From positions 32,370 to 41,790 of the forward strand of contig CABJBO010000020.1 of NCBI GenBank assembly GCA_902363875.1: a stretch of 9,421 nt of DNA, written 5' to 3'. The notes below the pieces were generated by a model, which did no database searches, was not told where the DNA came from, and was given only the letters and a program-made list of their open reading frames with translations. Position 1 is the stretch's first letter; each line of letters begins with the position of its first letter. Below, piece after piece: positions 1 to 5,879 of the stretch. The position numbers and the translations under genes were made by a program. The DNA is from Coriobacteriaceae bacterium. GTDB taxonomy: Bacteria; Actinomycetota; Coriobacteriia; Coriobacteriales; Coriobacteriaceae.

Positions 1-20
1 GAAGGGGGCAGGGCGTTTGA

Positions 21-1022
21 CTACTCGGCCATTACGGTGATGTTCTCGCGGTGCGCACGGATAACGTCCCAGCTAAAGTGCTCGACCAGCTGCTCGGCAG
101 AGCGCGGTGTGGTGTCCGGTGCGATGCCCGTTTGCCCAGCGAGCCATCCCAGCAGTGCCTCGGGCGTGCCAAAGCGGGCGCGTAGTTCGCCCAGGTCCAG
201 ATCGCGGTCGCGCTTGGAAAGGCGGCGGCCGTCCGACGACATGAGCAGCGGAATATGTGCGTAGTGCGGCGTGGGAAGTCCCAGCAGATGCTGCAGGTAG
301 ATTTGGCGCGGCGTGGAGCCCAGCAGATCGCATCCGCGCACGATCTCGGTGACGCCCATGGCGGCGTCGTCGACCACCACGGCTAGCTGATAGGCAAAAA
401 CGCCGTCGCTGCGGCGGACCAAAAAGTCGCCGCACTCGGTGGCGAGCGCCTCGCATTGAGCCCCGTACGTGCGGTCCACGAATTCGATCACGTCTTCCGC
501 GAGGTCATCTACGGTGGGCACGCGCAGGCGCGTGGCCGGAGCGCGCAGGGCACTGCGGCGGGCAACCTCCTCGGCAGAAAGGCCTCGGCAGGCGCCGCGG
601 TAGATGGGTGTGCCGTCGCTGGCGTGCGGCGCGCTTGCGGCGTGGAGCTCGGCGCGCGTGCAAAAGCAGGGATAGGTGAGGCCGGCGTCTTGTAGCCGGT
701 GCAGGGCGTCCTCGTACAAGTCCAGGCGATTGTGCTGGTAGTAGGGGCCTTCGTCCCATTCGAGTCCCAGCCAGGCCAGGTCGTCAATCAGTTGAGCGGC
801 AAGCTCCGGTCGCTTGCAGCGATCGTCCAGGTCCTCGATGCGCAGCACGATGCGGCCGCCTTGGCTGCGGGCCGAAAGCCACGCGCACAGGCAGCTGAAC
901 ACGTTGCCCAGGTGCATGCGGCCCGAGGGCGACGGGGCGAAGCGGCCCACGACGGGGGTGGGCGCTGCCGTTGCTGGTGCGTCCGCGGCGTGTGCTGCTA
1001 TGTTGCGTGCGTTGATATCCAT
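21..1022 (-). CDS. gluQ: Glutamyl-Q tRNA(Asp) synthetase
   Basis: This 333-aa protein is a GluRS catalytic-core paralogue. The family activates glutamate and attaches it to the queuosine at position 34 of tRNA-Asp in the cytosol. Visible motifs are GRFAPSPSG (26-34) followed by the HIGH-like HLGN (37-40), RIEDLD (61-66), a zinc-site pattern C119-x-C121...Y141-x3-C145, the block from YQLAVVVDD to STPRQ (211-240), and the KMSKS-like LSKRD (269-273 region). The length is near the usual ~300 aa, and the C-terminal anticodon-binding domain of true GluRS is absent, as expected. I chose the ATG at 1020-1022 because homology begins about 25 residues later; the frame stays open to 1232, but that extension resembles nothing in the family. 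No Shine-Dalgarno sequence precedes the ATG, and a TATACT box lies 7 bases upstream, so the mRNA may be leaderless. The gene is transcribed away from the DUF2207 gene. Confidence 0.93.
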   Translation of the reverse strand: MDINARNIAAHAADAPATAAPTPVVGRFAPSPSGRMHLGNVFSCLCAWLSARSQGGRIVLRIEDLDDRCKRPELAAQLIDDLAWLGLEWDEGPYYQHNRLDLYEDALHRLQDAGLTYPCFCTRAELHAASAPHASDGTPIYRGACRGLSAEEVARRSALRAPATRLRVPTVDDLAEDVIEFVDRTYGAQCEALATECGDFLVRRSDGVFAYQLAVVVDDAAMGVTEIVRGCDLLGSTPRQIYLQHLLGLPTPHYAHIPLLMSSDGRRLSKRDRDLDLGELRARFGTPEALLGWLAGQTGIAPDTTPRSAEQLVEHFSWDVIRAHRENITVMAE

Positions 1023-1029
1023 GCGGACG

Positions 1030-1035
1030 AGTATA
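1030..1035 (-). promoter_or_regulatory. -10 box for a near-leaderless gluQ transcript
   Basis: Read on the minus strand, 1035 to 1030 is TATACT, one mismatch from TATAAT. Transcription would begin at about 1023, directly at the gluQ start codon. The -35 region (about 1053-1058) is poor. Leaderless transcripts of this kind are common in actinobacteria; here it is an inference from spacing and the missing ribosome-binding site. Confidence 0.45.
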
Positions 1036-1106
1036 GCGCGGGAGGTGGGGGAGGCACCGACTCGACAGCTCGATCGCCGCCCGCCAGCCCAACCCCTCAA
1101 ACGACA

Positions 1107-1142
1107 GAAACCCCGGCAGCTCTTCGCAACTGCCGGGGTTTC
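1107..1142. other. Perfect 13-bp hairpin in the gluQ/DUF2207 divergent spacer
   Basis: GAAACCCCGGCAG (1107-1119) pairs perfectly with CTGCCGGGGTTTC (1130-1142) around a 10-nt loop. The stem is very stable. It has no clean U-tract on the plus strand, and only a broken T-rich run on the minus strand. It sits between two divergent genes, 85 bases upstream of gluQ, so it does not end either of them. It may be a relic terminator or a dispersed hairpin. No T-box or riboswitch consensus was found beside it. Confidence 0.6.
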
Positions 1143-1321
1143 CGCGGAAAAGGGGGACATGATCCTCGAGCGAACGGGAAAGGGGCAACCGTTTTCGCTC
1201 AACTGCTTTATGCCCCTCGGTTGGCGGCTCAATCAGCGCGTGCCGCGCCCACACAAAGCCGCTACACCTGTGACGGAGCTGTGAAGTGGTATCTATTGCT
1301 GGCACTGGCCATGCCAAGGGT
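1143..1321. other. Non-coding spacer, nothing recognised
   Basis: This stretch lies between the hairpin and the palindromic repeat. I see no gene with a plausible start and family resemblance, no RNA gene and no strong promoter in it. Long open frames cross it on both strands, but they run into the antisense of gluQ and reflect high GC. Confidence 0.5.
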
Positions 1322-1363
1322 GTCCCTAATGACTAGTCATTTAAGAACGTCCCCAATGACTAG
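1322..1363 (-). repeat. Short palindromic repeat, copy 1 (inverted)
   Basis: A 27-nt unit at 1335-1361, bounded by AGTCATT and AATGACT, is identical over all 27 bases, in reverse complement, to the unit at 5836-5862. It adjoins a partial second unit (1322-1334); where they join they share the 12-bp palindrome ATGACTAGTCAT (1329-1340). The unit carries GGGGAC and CTTAAATGACT cores on the minus strand. It resembles REP-type intergenic repeats, and all copies here are non-coding apart from the edge of gene B. Confidence 0.75.
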
Positions 1364-1444
1364 CCGCCGGGGTGCGGGGAGGGTGACTTTTGTCCCGTTT
1401 GCTGCTCCGGTTGCCGAGATGTTCGTCATGTGCAGCCGCAAACG

Positions 1445-1453
1445 TGGGACAAT
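1445..1453 (+). promoter_or_regulatory. Weak candidate extended -10 for DUF2207 copy A
   Basis: TGGGACAAT resembles an extended -10 element (TGN plus GACAAT, 4 of 6 to consensus) and would give a leader of about 28 nt. It overlaps one arm of an inverted repeat, CGTCAT (1424-1429) with ATGACG (1452-1457), which could be an operator. No convincing -35 is present. This is a tentative reading. Confidence 0.2.
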
Positions 1454-1487
1454 GACGCTACTGGTATCACAGACAAAGGATGTGCCT

Positions 1488-3434
1488 ATGAACGCCCCCG
1501 TTGCCAAGCCCTGTCGGCAGCGCCGCCTGTTTGCGCGATTCGCTTCCGTCTGCGCACTCGTCGCGCTTGCGTTGTTGCTGCTGCCTGCCGCCGCGCACGC
1601 CGACGGCTACTCCATGACCCAAACCTATATCGGTGCCACGGTTGAAGCCGATGGATCGCTGACCGTTGTCGAGGGACGCCAGTTTGATTTCGACGACGAT
1701 ATCAACGGCGTGTATTGGGATATCAATACGGGCACCAACCAGCAGGGCGGCACGGCGGGCGTCGACGTGCTGAGTGTCGAGGAAGAGGACACCGCGTTTA
1801 ACAAAGTCGATAGCGCGAACAAGGGCGACTCTGGCGTCTACACGGTCGAGCAGACCGGTGACGGCGTAAGGATTAAGGTGTTCAGCCCCCACGAGAGCGG
1901 CGACAGCGCGATCTATTACGTGAGCTACACCATGACCGGTGCGGTTATGAACTGGTCCGATACCGCTGAGCTCTACTGGAAGTTTGTGGGCGACGGATGG
2001 TCCGCGGATTCCGACGATGTCGAGATGGAAGTGCACTTCGCAAATGCCGCTGCCGGGACGGCGGCCGTCAAGGGCGATAACTTCCGCGCATGGGGCCACG
2101 GCCCGCTGACGGGCGACGTATCGCTCGATGCGGACGAACCCATGGTCACCTACACCATTCCTTGCGTGCATCAGGGCGAGTTCGCCGAGGCACGCATCGC
2201 CTTCCCCAGCGACTGGGTGCCGCAGCTTGCCGCTTCGGGCGAAGATCGCATGTCAACGATCCTGAGCGAAGAGAAGGAATGGGCCGACGAAGCTAACGCC
2301 CGCCGTGAGCACGCGCGTGCGGTTGCCAGCGCGATTGCCGTGGTATGTGTTGTTGTGGCGGTTGCCTATACCGGTGTGATCGTGATGCTCAAGCTGCGCA
2401 GGCCCAAGCCCAAGCCGCTCTTCCAAGACGAGTACTTCCGCGATGTGCCCTCGGCCGACCATCCCGCGGTGCTTGCAGCTCTTATGAGCTGGAACGACGT
2501 GCCCGATCAGGCATATATCGCCACGCTGATGAAGCTGACCGACGACCGCGTGATCAAGCTAGAAGAAGCGACCGAGACCAAGAAGAAGGGTCTGCTCCGT
2601 CGCGAAAAAGAGGAGCAGACGTATCGCATCACAGTGACCGACGAGGCCTGGAAGGCTGCCAAGAAGGACGGCATCGATCGCGACGTGCTCAAGGTCTTCT
2701 TCGCTGGCGTTAAGCCCGATAAAGACGGCGTCCGTTCGCGCACGTTTAGCGAGCTGGAGGAGTATGCCAGCGAGCGTACTGAATCTGTTGGCGACAAGCT
2801 CGAGGACTATCAGAGCACGGTTAAGGGCAAGCTGGAGGAGCGCGAGTTTATCGCATCGGATGGCACTATCGCGATGGTGGCCGGCCTGGTTCTCGGCATC
2901 ATCATTGTCTTTGGCATTTTGGGCTCTCTGTTCTATACCGACTTTGCGGACGCCAACGTCGGTGCCGCTATGATTTCGATCCCCGTTACGATCGTGGGCT
3001 TTGTCCTGAGCTGCACCTTCCGCCGTTACACGCCGGAGGGCGCCGAGGTGGCGGCTCGCTGCAAGGCGCTCAAGCATTGGCTCGAGGACTTTACGCGTCT
3101 GAAGGAGGCCGTCCCCAGCGACCTGATCTTGTGGAACAAGCTGCTGGTGATGGGCGTTGCCCTGGGCGTTTCGAAAGAAGTGCTGCGACAGCTGGCTGAG
3201 GCCGTGCCTGCGGACCTGCGCAACAGCGACGACTTCTACGACAATTACCCCTGCTACTGGTGGTATTACCATCATTACGGTACCGAGTCCCCGCTCGATT
3301 CATTCGATGACGTGTATCACGAGAGCATCCGTGAGCTGGCTTCGAGTTCCGATAGCTCGAGCGGCGGCGGTGGCGGCGGCTTCTCTGGCGGCGGTGGTGG
3401 CGGCGTCGGCGGAGGCGGCGGCGGAACGTTCTAA
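1488..3434 (+). CDS. DUF2207 (YciQ-type) membrane protein, complete copy A
   Basis: This is a 648-aa predicted membrane protein of the DUF2207 family, whose biochemical role is not known to me. A basic n-region (R10-R17), a hydrophobic core and AHA|D at 36-39 form a signal peptide. The DUF2207 domain follows outside the membrane, with DGSLTVVE at 55-62. A membrane segment lies at about 278-301, then basic LRRPKPKP. A charged cytosolic region (302-460) resembles the winged-helix-like part of the family (ATLMKLTDDRVIKLEE). Two more membrane segments follow (about 461-483 and 490-510), then a soluble region with CYWWYYHHYG (589-598). The tail (626-648) is almost pure glycine, ending GGGGGGTF, as is common in this family. 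The start at 1488 has AAAGGA seven bases upstream and begins the signal peptide; the frame is open much further upstream, but only antisense to gluQ. A strong terminator follows, so it is probably monocistronic. Confidence 0.9.
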   Translation: MNAPVAKPCRQRRLFARFASVCALVALALLLLPAAAHADGYSMTQTYIGATVEADGSLTVVEGRQFDFDDDINGVYWDINTGTNQQGGTAGVDVLSVEEEDTAFNKVDSANKGDSGVYTVEQTGDGVRIKVFSPHESGDSAIYYVSYTMTGAVMNWSDTAELYWKFVGDGWSADSDDVEMEVHFANAAAGTAAVKGDNFRAWGHGPLTGDVSLDADEPMVTYTIPCVHQGEFAEARIAFPSDWVPQLAASGEDRMSTILSEEKEWADEANARREHARAVASAIAVVCVVVAVAYTGVIVMLKLRRPKPKPLFQDEYFRDVPSADHPAVLAALMSWNDVPDQAYIATLMKLTDDRVIKLEEATETKKKGLLRREKEEQTYRITVTDEAWKAAKKDGIDRDVLKVFFAGVKPDKDGVRSRTFSELEEYASERTESVGDKLEDYQSTVKGKLEEREFIASDGTIAMVAGLVLGIIIVFGILGSLFYTDFADANVGAAMISIPVTIVGFVLSCTFRRYTPEGAEVAARCKALKHWLEDFTRLKEAVPSDLILWNKLLVMGVALGVSKEVLRQLAEAVPADLRNSDDFYDNYPCYWWYYHHYGTESPLDSFDDVYHESIRELASSSDSSSGGGGGGFSGGGGGGVGGGGGGTF

Positions 3435-3448
3435 CGGTCCTAAATTAC

Positions 3449-3498
3449 GGGATGGGCTTTTCTCGACAGCCGTCGGGAAAAGCCCATCCCTTTCTTTT
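3449..3498 (+). terminator. Intrinsic terminator of DUF2207 copy A
   Basis: Bases 3449-3467 pair with 3472-3490 in a 19-bp stem containing one G-U pair, closed by a 4-nt loop (AGCC) and followed by TTTCTTTT. It begins 14 bases after the stop codon. It should block read-through into copy B. Confidence 0.92.
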
Positions 3499-3547
3499 GC
3501 GCCGAAAAGGGCTGATCTTTCGTCTTTTGGCTTCTTCGAAAGGGGCG

Positions 3548-3776
3548 GTGGTCAAAAAATGCCGAATATGAGTACTGTTGCCCCAATGGTCACATTTATT
3601 TACGCTCATTAGATGACTCCTAATGAGAGTGTTTCTCGTTAGAAGCTTATTTTATTGAACATTTGGGGAGATACGTCAGCTCGTATGGTTGACTGCATGC
3701 CTAAAGGTTTCAAAAATGCCCCAAATCGCTGCTACTAAAAAGATAGCAGTACTCATATTTAATGCTTTTTGTCCAC
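3548..3776. repeat. MITE-like inverted-repeat element, copy 1 (229 bp)
   Basis: The ends (3548-3581 and 3743-3776) form an imperfect 34-bp inverted repeat, with GTGG outermost and a perfectly matching 13-bp core AATATGAGTACTG. Inside are a decayed hairpin (about 3616-3650) and an 8-bp inverted pair ATTTGGGG (3661-3668) with CCCCAAAT (3719-3726). There is no open frame of note and no obvious target-site duplication. The element is AT-richer than its neighbours. It could be a non-autonomous transposon derivative or a structured intergenic RNA/DNA element. The copy at 5541-5770 arose with the tandem duplication. Confidence 0.65.
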
Positions 3777-3801
3777 AGCTATTTACAAACCCCCCTAGTC
3801 C

Positions 3802-3828
3802 GCTCATTGGGGACAGACTTAAATGACC
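3802..3828 (+). repeat. Short palindromic repeat, single unit at the duplication junction
   Basis: This 27-nt unit (CATTGGGGACAG...TTAAATGACC) matches 5795-5821 with only three differences, at its edges. It ends exactly where homology to the interior of the DUF2207 gene begins (3832 onward), so it marks the breakpoint of the duplication. Its AAATGAC end supplies the ATG used by copy B, and its GGGGA lies nine bases before that ATG. Confidence 0.75.
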
Positions 3829-5427
3829 AGTCACACGGTGGAACAGTCCGACGACGGCGTAAAGATTAAGGTGTTCAGCCCCCACGAGAGCGGCGACAGC
3901 GCAATCTACTACGTGAGTTATTCCATGACCGGTGCGGTTATGAACTGGGCCGATACCGCCGAGCTTTACTGGAAATTTGTGGGTGACGGCTGGTCGGCGG
4001 ATTCCGATGACGTCGAGATGGAAGTGTATTTCGCAAATGCCGCTGCCGGGACGGCTGCCGTCAAGGGCGATAACTTCCGCGCATGGGGCCACGGCCCACT
4101 GACGGGCGACGTGTCGCTCGATGCGGACGAGCCCATGGTCACCTATACCATTCCCTGCGTGCATGAGGGCGAATTCGCCGAGGCACGCATCGCCTTCCCC
4201 AGCGACTGGGTGCCGCAGCTTGCCGTCTCGGGCGAAAAGCGCATGTCGACGATTCTGAGCGAAGAGAAGGAATGGGCCGACGAGGCCAACGCTCGCCGCG
4301 CTCACGCTCGCATGATTGCCAATGCGCTTGCCGTGCTAAGTGTTGTCGCGGCGGTGGCCTTTACCGGCACAATCGTTGTGCTCAAGCTGCGCCGCCGCAA
4401 GCCCAAGCCGCTTTTCCAGGACGAATATTTCCGCGATGTGCCTTCGGCCGACCATCCCGCCGTGCTTTCGGCCCTCATGAGCTGGAACGACGTGCCCGAT
4501 CAGGCATATATCGCCACGCTTATGAAGCTCACCGACGACCGCGTGATCAAGCTGGAAGAAGCGACCGAGACCAAGAAGAAGGGTCTGCTCCGTCGCGAAA
4601 AAGAGGAGCAGACGTATCGCATCACAGTGACCGACGAGGCCTGGAAGGCTGCCAAGAAGGACGGCATCGATCGCGATGTGCTCAAGGTCTTCTTCGCCGG
4701 CGTTAAGCCCGATAAAGACGGCGTCCGTTCACGCACGTTTAGCGAGCTGGAGGAGTATGCCAGCGAGCGTACTGAATCTGTTGGCAACAAGCTCGAGGAC
4801 TATCAAAGCACGGTTAAGGGCAAGCTGGAGACGCGCGAGCTTATCGCCTCGGACGGCACCATCGCCCTGGTTGCCGGCTTGGTTCTCGGCATCATCATCG
4901 TCTTTGGCATTCTGGGCTCTCTGATCTATACCGACTTTGCGGACGCCAACGTCGGTGCCGCTACGATCTCGATCCCCGTCACGATCGTGGGCTTTGTCCT
5001 GAGCTGCACCTTCCGCCGCTACACGCCGGAGGGCGCCGAGGTGGCGGCTCGCTGCAAGGCGCTCAAGCATTGGCTCGAGGACTTTACGCGTCTGAAGGAG
5101 GCCGTCCCCAGCGACCTGATCTTGTGGAACAAGCTGCTGGTGATGGGCGTTGCCCTGGGCGTTTCGAAAGAAGTGCTGCGACAGCTGGCCGAGGCCGTGC
5201 CTGCGGACCTGCGCAACAGCGACGATTTCTACGACAACTACCCCTGCTACTGGTGGTATTACCATCACTACGGCAACGAGTCCCCGCTCGATTCGTTCAA
5301 CGATGTGTACCACGAGACCATCCACGAGCTGGCTTCGAGTTCCGATAGTTCGAGCGGCGGCAGCGGCGGCGGCTTTTCCGGTGGCGGCGGTGGCGGCGTC
5401 GGCGGAGGCGGCGGCGGAACGTTCTAG
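3823..5427 (+). CDS. 5'-truncated DUF2207 membrane protein, copy B
   Basis: This 534-aa open frame is a duplicate of residues 119-648 of copy A, about 93% identical, with no indels or stops. It lacks the signal peptide and the first third of the extracellular domain, including DGSLTVVE. Only MTSH is new, and it is encoded by the palindromic repeat. Three membrane segments (about 164-187, 347-369, 376-396) and the glycine tail (512-534) remain. The first segment differs most from A (for example MIANALAVLSVVAAVAF). The ATG at 3823 has a weak GGGGA nine bases upstream. No promoter is visible and a terminator lies between it and A. It may be a pseudogene kept open by recent origin or gene conversion, or an expressed short isoform with the first membrane segment as signal anchor. 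Substitutions cluster little at synonymous sites in the C-terminal half, which is almost unchanged. Confidence 0.6.
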   Translation: MTSHTVEQSDDGVKIKVFSPHESGDSAIYYVSYSMTGAVMNWADTAELYWKFVGDGWSADSDDVEMEVYFANAAAGTAAVKGDNFRAWGHGPLTGDVSLDADEPMVTYTIPCVHEGEFAEARIAFPSDWVPQLAVSGEKRMSTILSEEKEWADEANARRAHARMIANALAVLSVVAAVAFTGTIVVLKLRRRKPKPLFQDEYFRDVPSADHPAVLSALMSWNDVPDQAYIATLMKLTDDRVIKLEEATETKKKGLLRREKEEQTYRITVTDEAWKAAKKDGIDRDVLKVFFAGVKPDKDGVRSRTFSELEEYASERTESVGNKLEDYQSTVKGKLETRELIASDGTIALVAGLVLGIIIVFGILGSLIYTDFADANVGAATISIPVTIVGFVLSCTFRRYTPEGAEVAARCKALKHWLEDFTRLKEAVPSDLILWNKLLVMGVALGVSKEVLRQLAEAVPADLRNSDDFYDNYPCYWWYYHHYGNESPLDSFNDVYHETIHELASSSDSSSGGSGGGFSGGGGGGVGGGGGGTF

Positions 5428-5441
5428 CGAGCGCTTGCTTT

Positions 5442-5490
5442 GGGGTGGATCTTTCTGGGCGGTTGCCAGGGAAGATTCATCCCATTTTTG
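5442..5490 (+). terminator. Intrinsic terminator of DUF2207 copy B
   Basis: Bases 5442-5460 pair with 5465-5483 (18 of 19 positions pair, several as G-U; loop GGTT), followed by ATTTTTG. It is the homologue of the copy A terminator. Four pairs changed on both sides and still pair (for example G-C to A-T at 5449/5476 and C-G to T-A at 5450/5475). Confidence 0.85.
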
Positions 5491-5540
5491 TGCATCGAAA
5501 CGGGTCAAACTTTCCGCTGAGGACCTTCGCACAAGGGGCA

Positions 5541-5770
5541 GTGGACAAAAAATACCAAATATGAGTACTGTTGCTGCGTTGGTCACATATGTTTGCACAT
5601 AATAATGGGCTCCTAATGAGAGTACTCCTCGTTAGGAGCCCATTTTATTGAACATTTGGGGAGTTACGTCAGCTCGTGCAGCTGGTCGTCATGCCTATAA
5701 GCATCAAAAATGCCCCGAATCGCTGCTACTAAAAAGGTAACAGTACTCATATTTGATGTATTTTGACCAC
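5541..5770. repeat. MITE-like inverted-repeat element, copy 2 (230 bp)
   Basis: This is the second copy of the element at 3548-3776, roughly three quarters identical overall. Its ends (5541-5574 and 5737-5770) match in 29 of 34 positions, better than in copy 1, with CAAATATGAGTACTGTT in both arms. The central hairpin (5604-5644) is intact here and decayed in copy 1, so copy 2 is nearer to the ancestral form. Confidence 0.65.
5604..5650 (+). terminator. Terminator-like central hairpin of the inverted-repeat element
   Basis: AATGGGCTCCTAA (5604-5616) pairs perfectly with TTAGGAGCCCATT (5632-5644). Four further inner pairs (one T-G) leave a 7-nt loop. TTTTATT begins within the end of the 3' arm, giving a plausible plus-strand terminator. 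It may act as a back-up stop for copy B, or simply be the core of the element. Confidence 0.55.
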
Positions 5771-5794
5771 GGCTATCTACAAACCCCCTAGGCC

Positions 5795-5862
5795 ACTCAT
5801 TGGGGACAGACTTAAATGACTAGTTGTTGGGGATCAGTCATTGGGGACGTTCTTAAATGACT
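5795..5862 (+). repeat. Short palindromic repeat cluster, two full units
   Basis: Full 27-nt units lie at 5795-5821 and 5836-5862, with a remnant (GTTGGGGATCAG) between them. The first matches 3802-3828; the second is identical to the reverse complement of 1335-1361. Each has AGTCATT/AATGACT-type ends around GGGGAC. The cluster ends 17 bases from the stop codon of the convergent acetyltransferase gene, and is flanked by CCAC and GTGG as an outer inverted pair. Confidence 0.75.
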
Positions 5863-5879
5863 AGGTGTGGCTGCTTGGG

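Larger units (their letters stand above)
1838..5824 (+). repeat. Tandem duplication, two units with a 1993-bp period
   Basis: Unit 1 is about 1838-3830 and unit 2 about 3831-5824. Homologous landmarks are offset by exactly 1993: the codons after the junction (1861 and 3854), the stop codons (3432 and 5425), the left ends of the inverted-repeat elements (3548 and 5541) and the CATTGGGGAC motifs (3805 and 5798). A compensated 1-nt shift occurs near the right end of the element. Each unit holds residues 119-648 of the DUF2207 gene, its terminator, the ~230-bp element and the start of a palindromic repeat. The junction at 3831/3832 fuses repeat sequence to the middle of the gene. Coding parts are about 90-98% identical; the 100 bases after the stops agree at only about half of positions. 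Confidence 0.88.

Noticed and set aside
1023..1232. A 70-residue N-terminal extension of gluQ
   Set aside because: It has no family resemblance, no ribosome-binding site, and runs through the perfect hairpin at 1107-1142; the ATG at 1022 fits GluQRS.
1100..1260. T-box or other riboswitch around the 1107-1142 hairpin
   Set aside because: No T-box consensus or known aptamer core is present, and the hairpin is not oriented with a downstream gene and U-tract.
699..1487. A 263-residue upstream extension of DUF2207 copy A
   Set aside because: Most of it is antisense to gluQ, and a clear signal peptide with a ribosome-binding site begins at 1488.
3354..3431. GGC-rich tandem repeat as a separate DNA repeat
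   Set aside because: It encodes the glycine-rich tail that is usual for DUF2207 proteins; it needs no other explanation.
3435..3822. Insertion sequence between the two DUF2207 genes
   Set aside because: No transposase or fragment of one is encoded; inverted ends alone support only a MITE-like label.
1488..5427. The DUF2207 pair as a defence or toxin-antitoxin system
   Set aside because: The two genes are copies of one another, with no partner of a different type and no nuclease, toxin or sensor motif.
4729..5598. Antisense open frames opposite DUF2207 copy B (and the matching ones opposite A)
   Set aside because: They arise from the third-position GC pattern of the real genes and include the complement of the glycine tail.
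1322..5862. CRISPR array made of the 27-nt repeats
   Set aside because: There are only four units at irregular distances, in both orientations, with no regular spacers and no cas genes.
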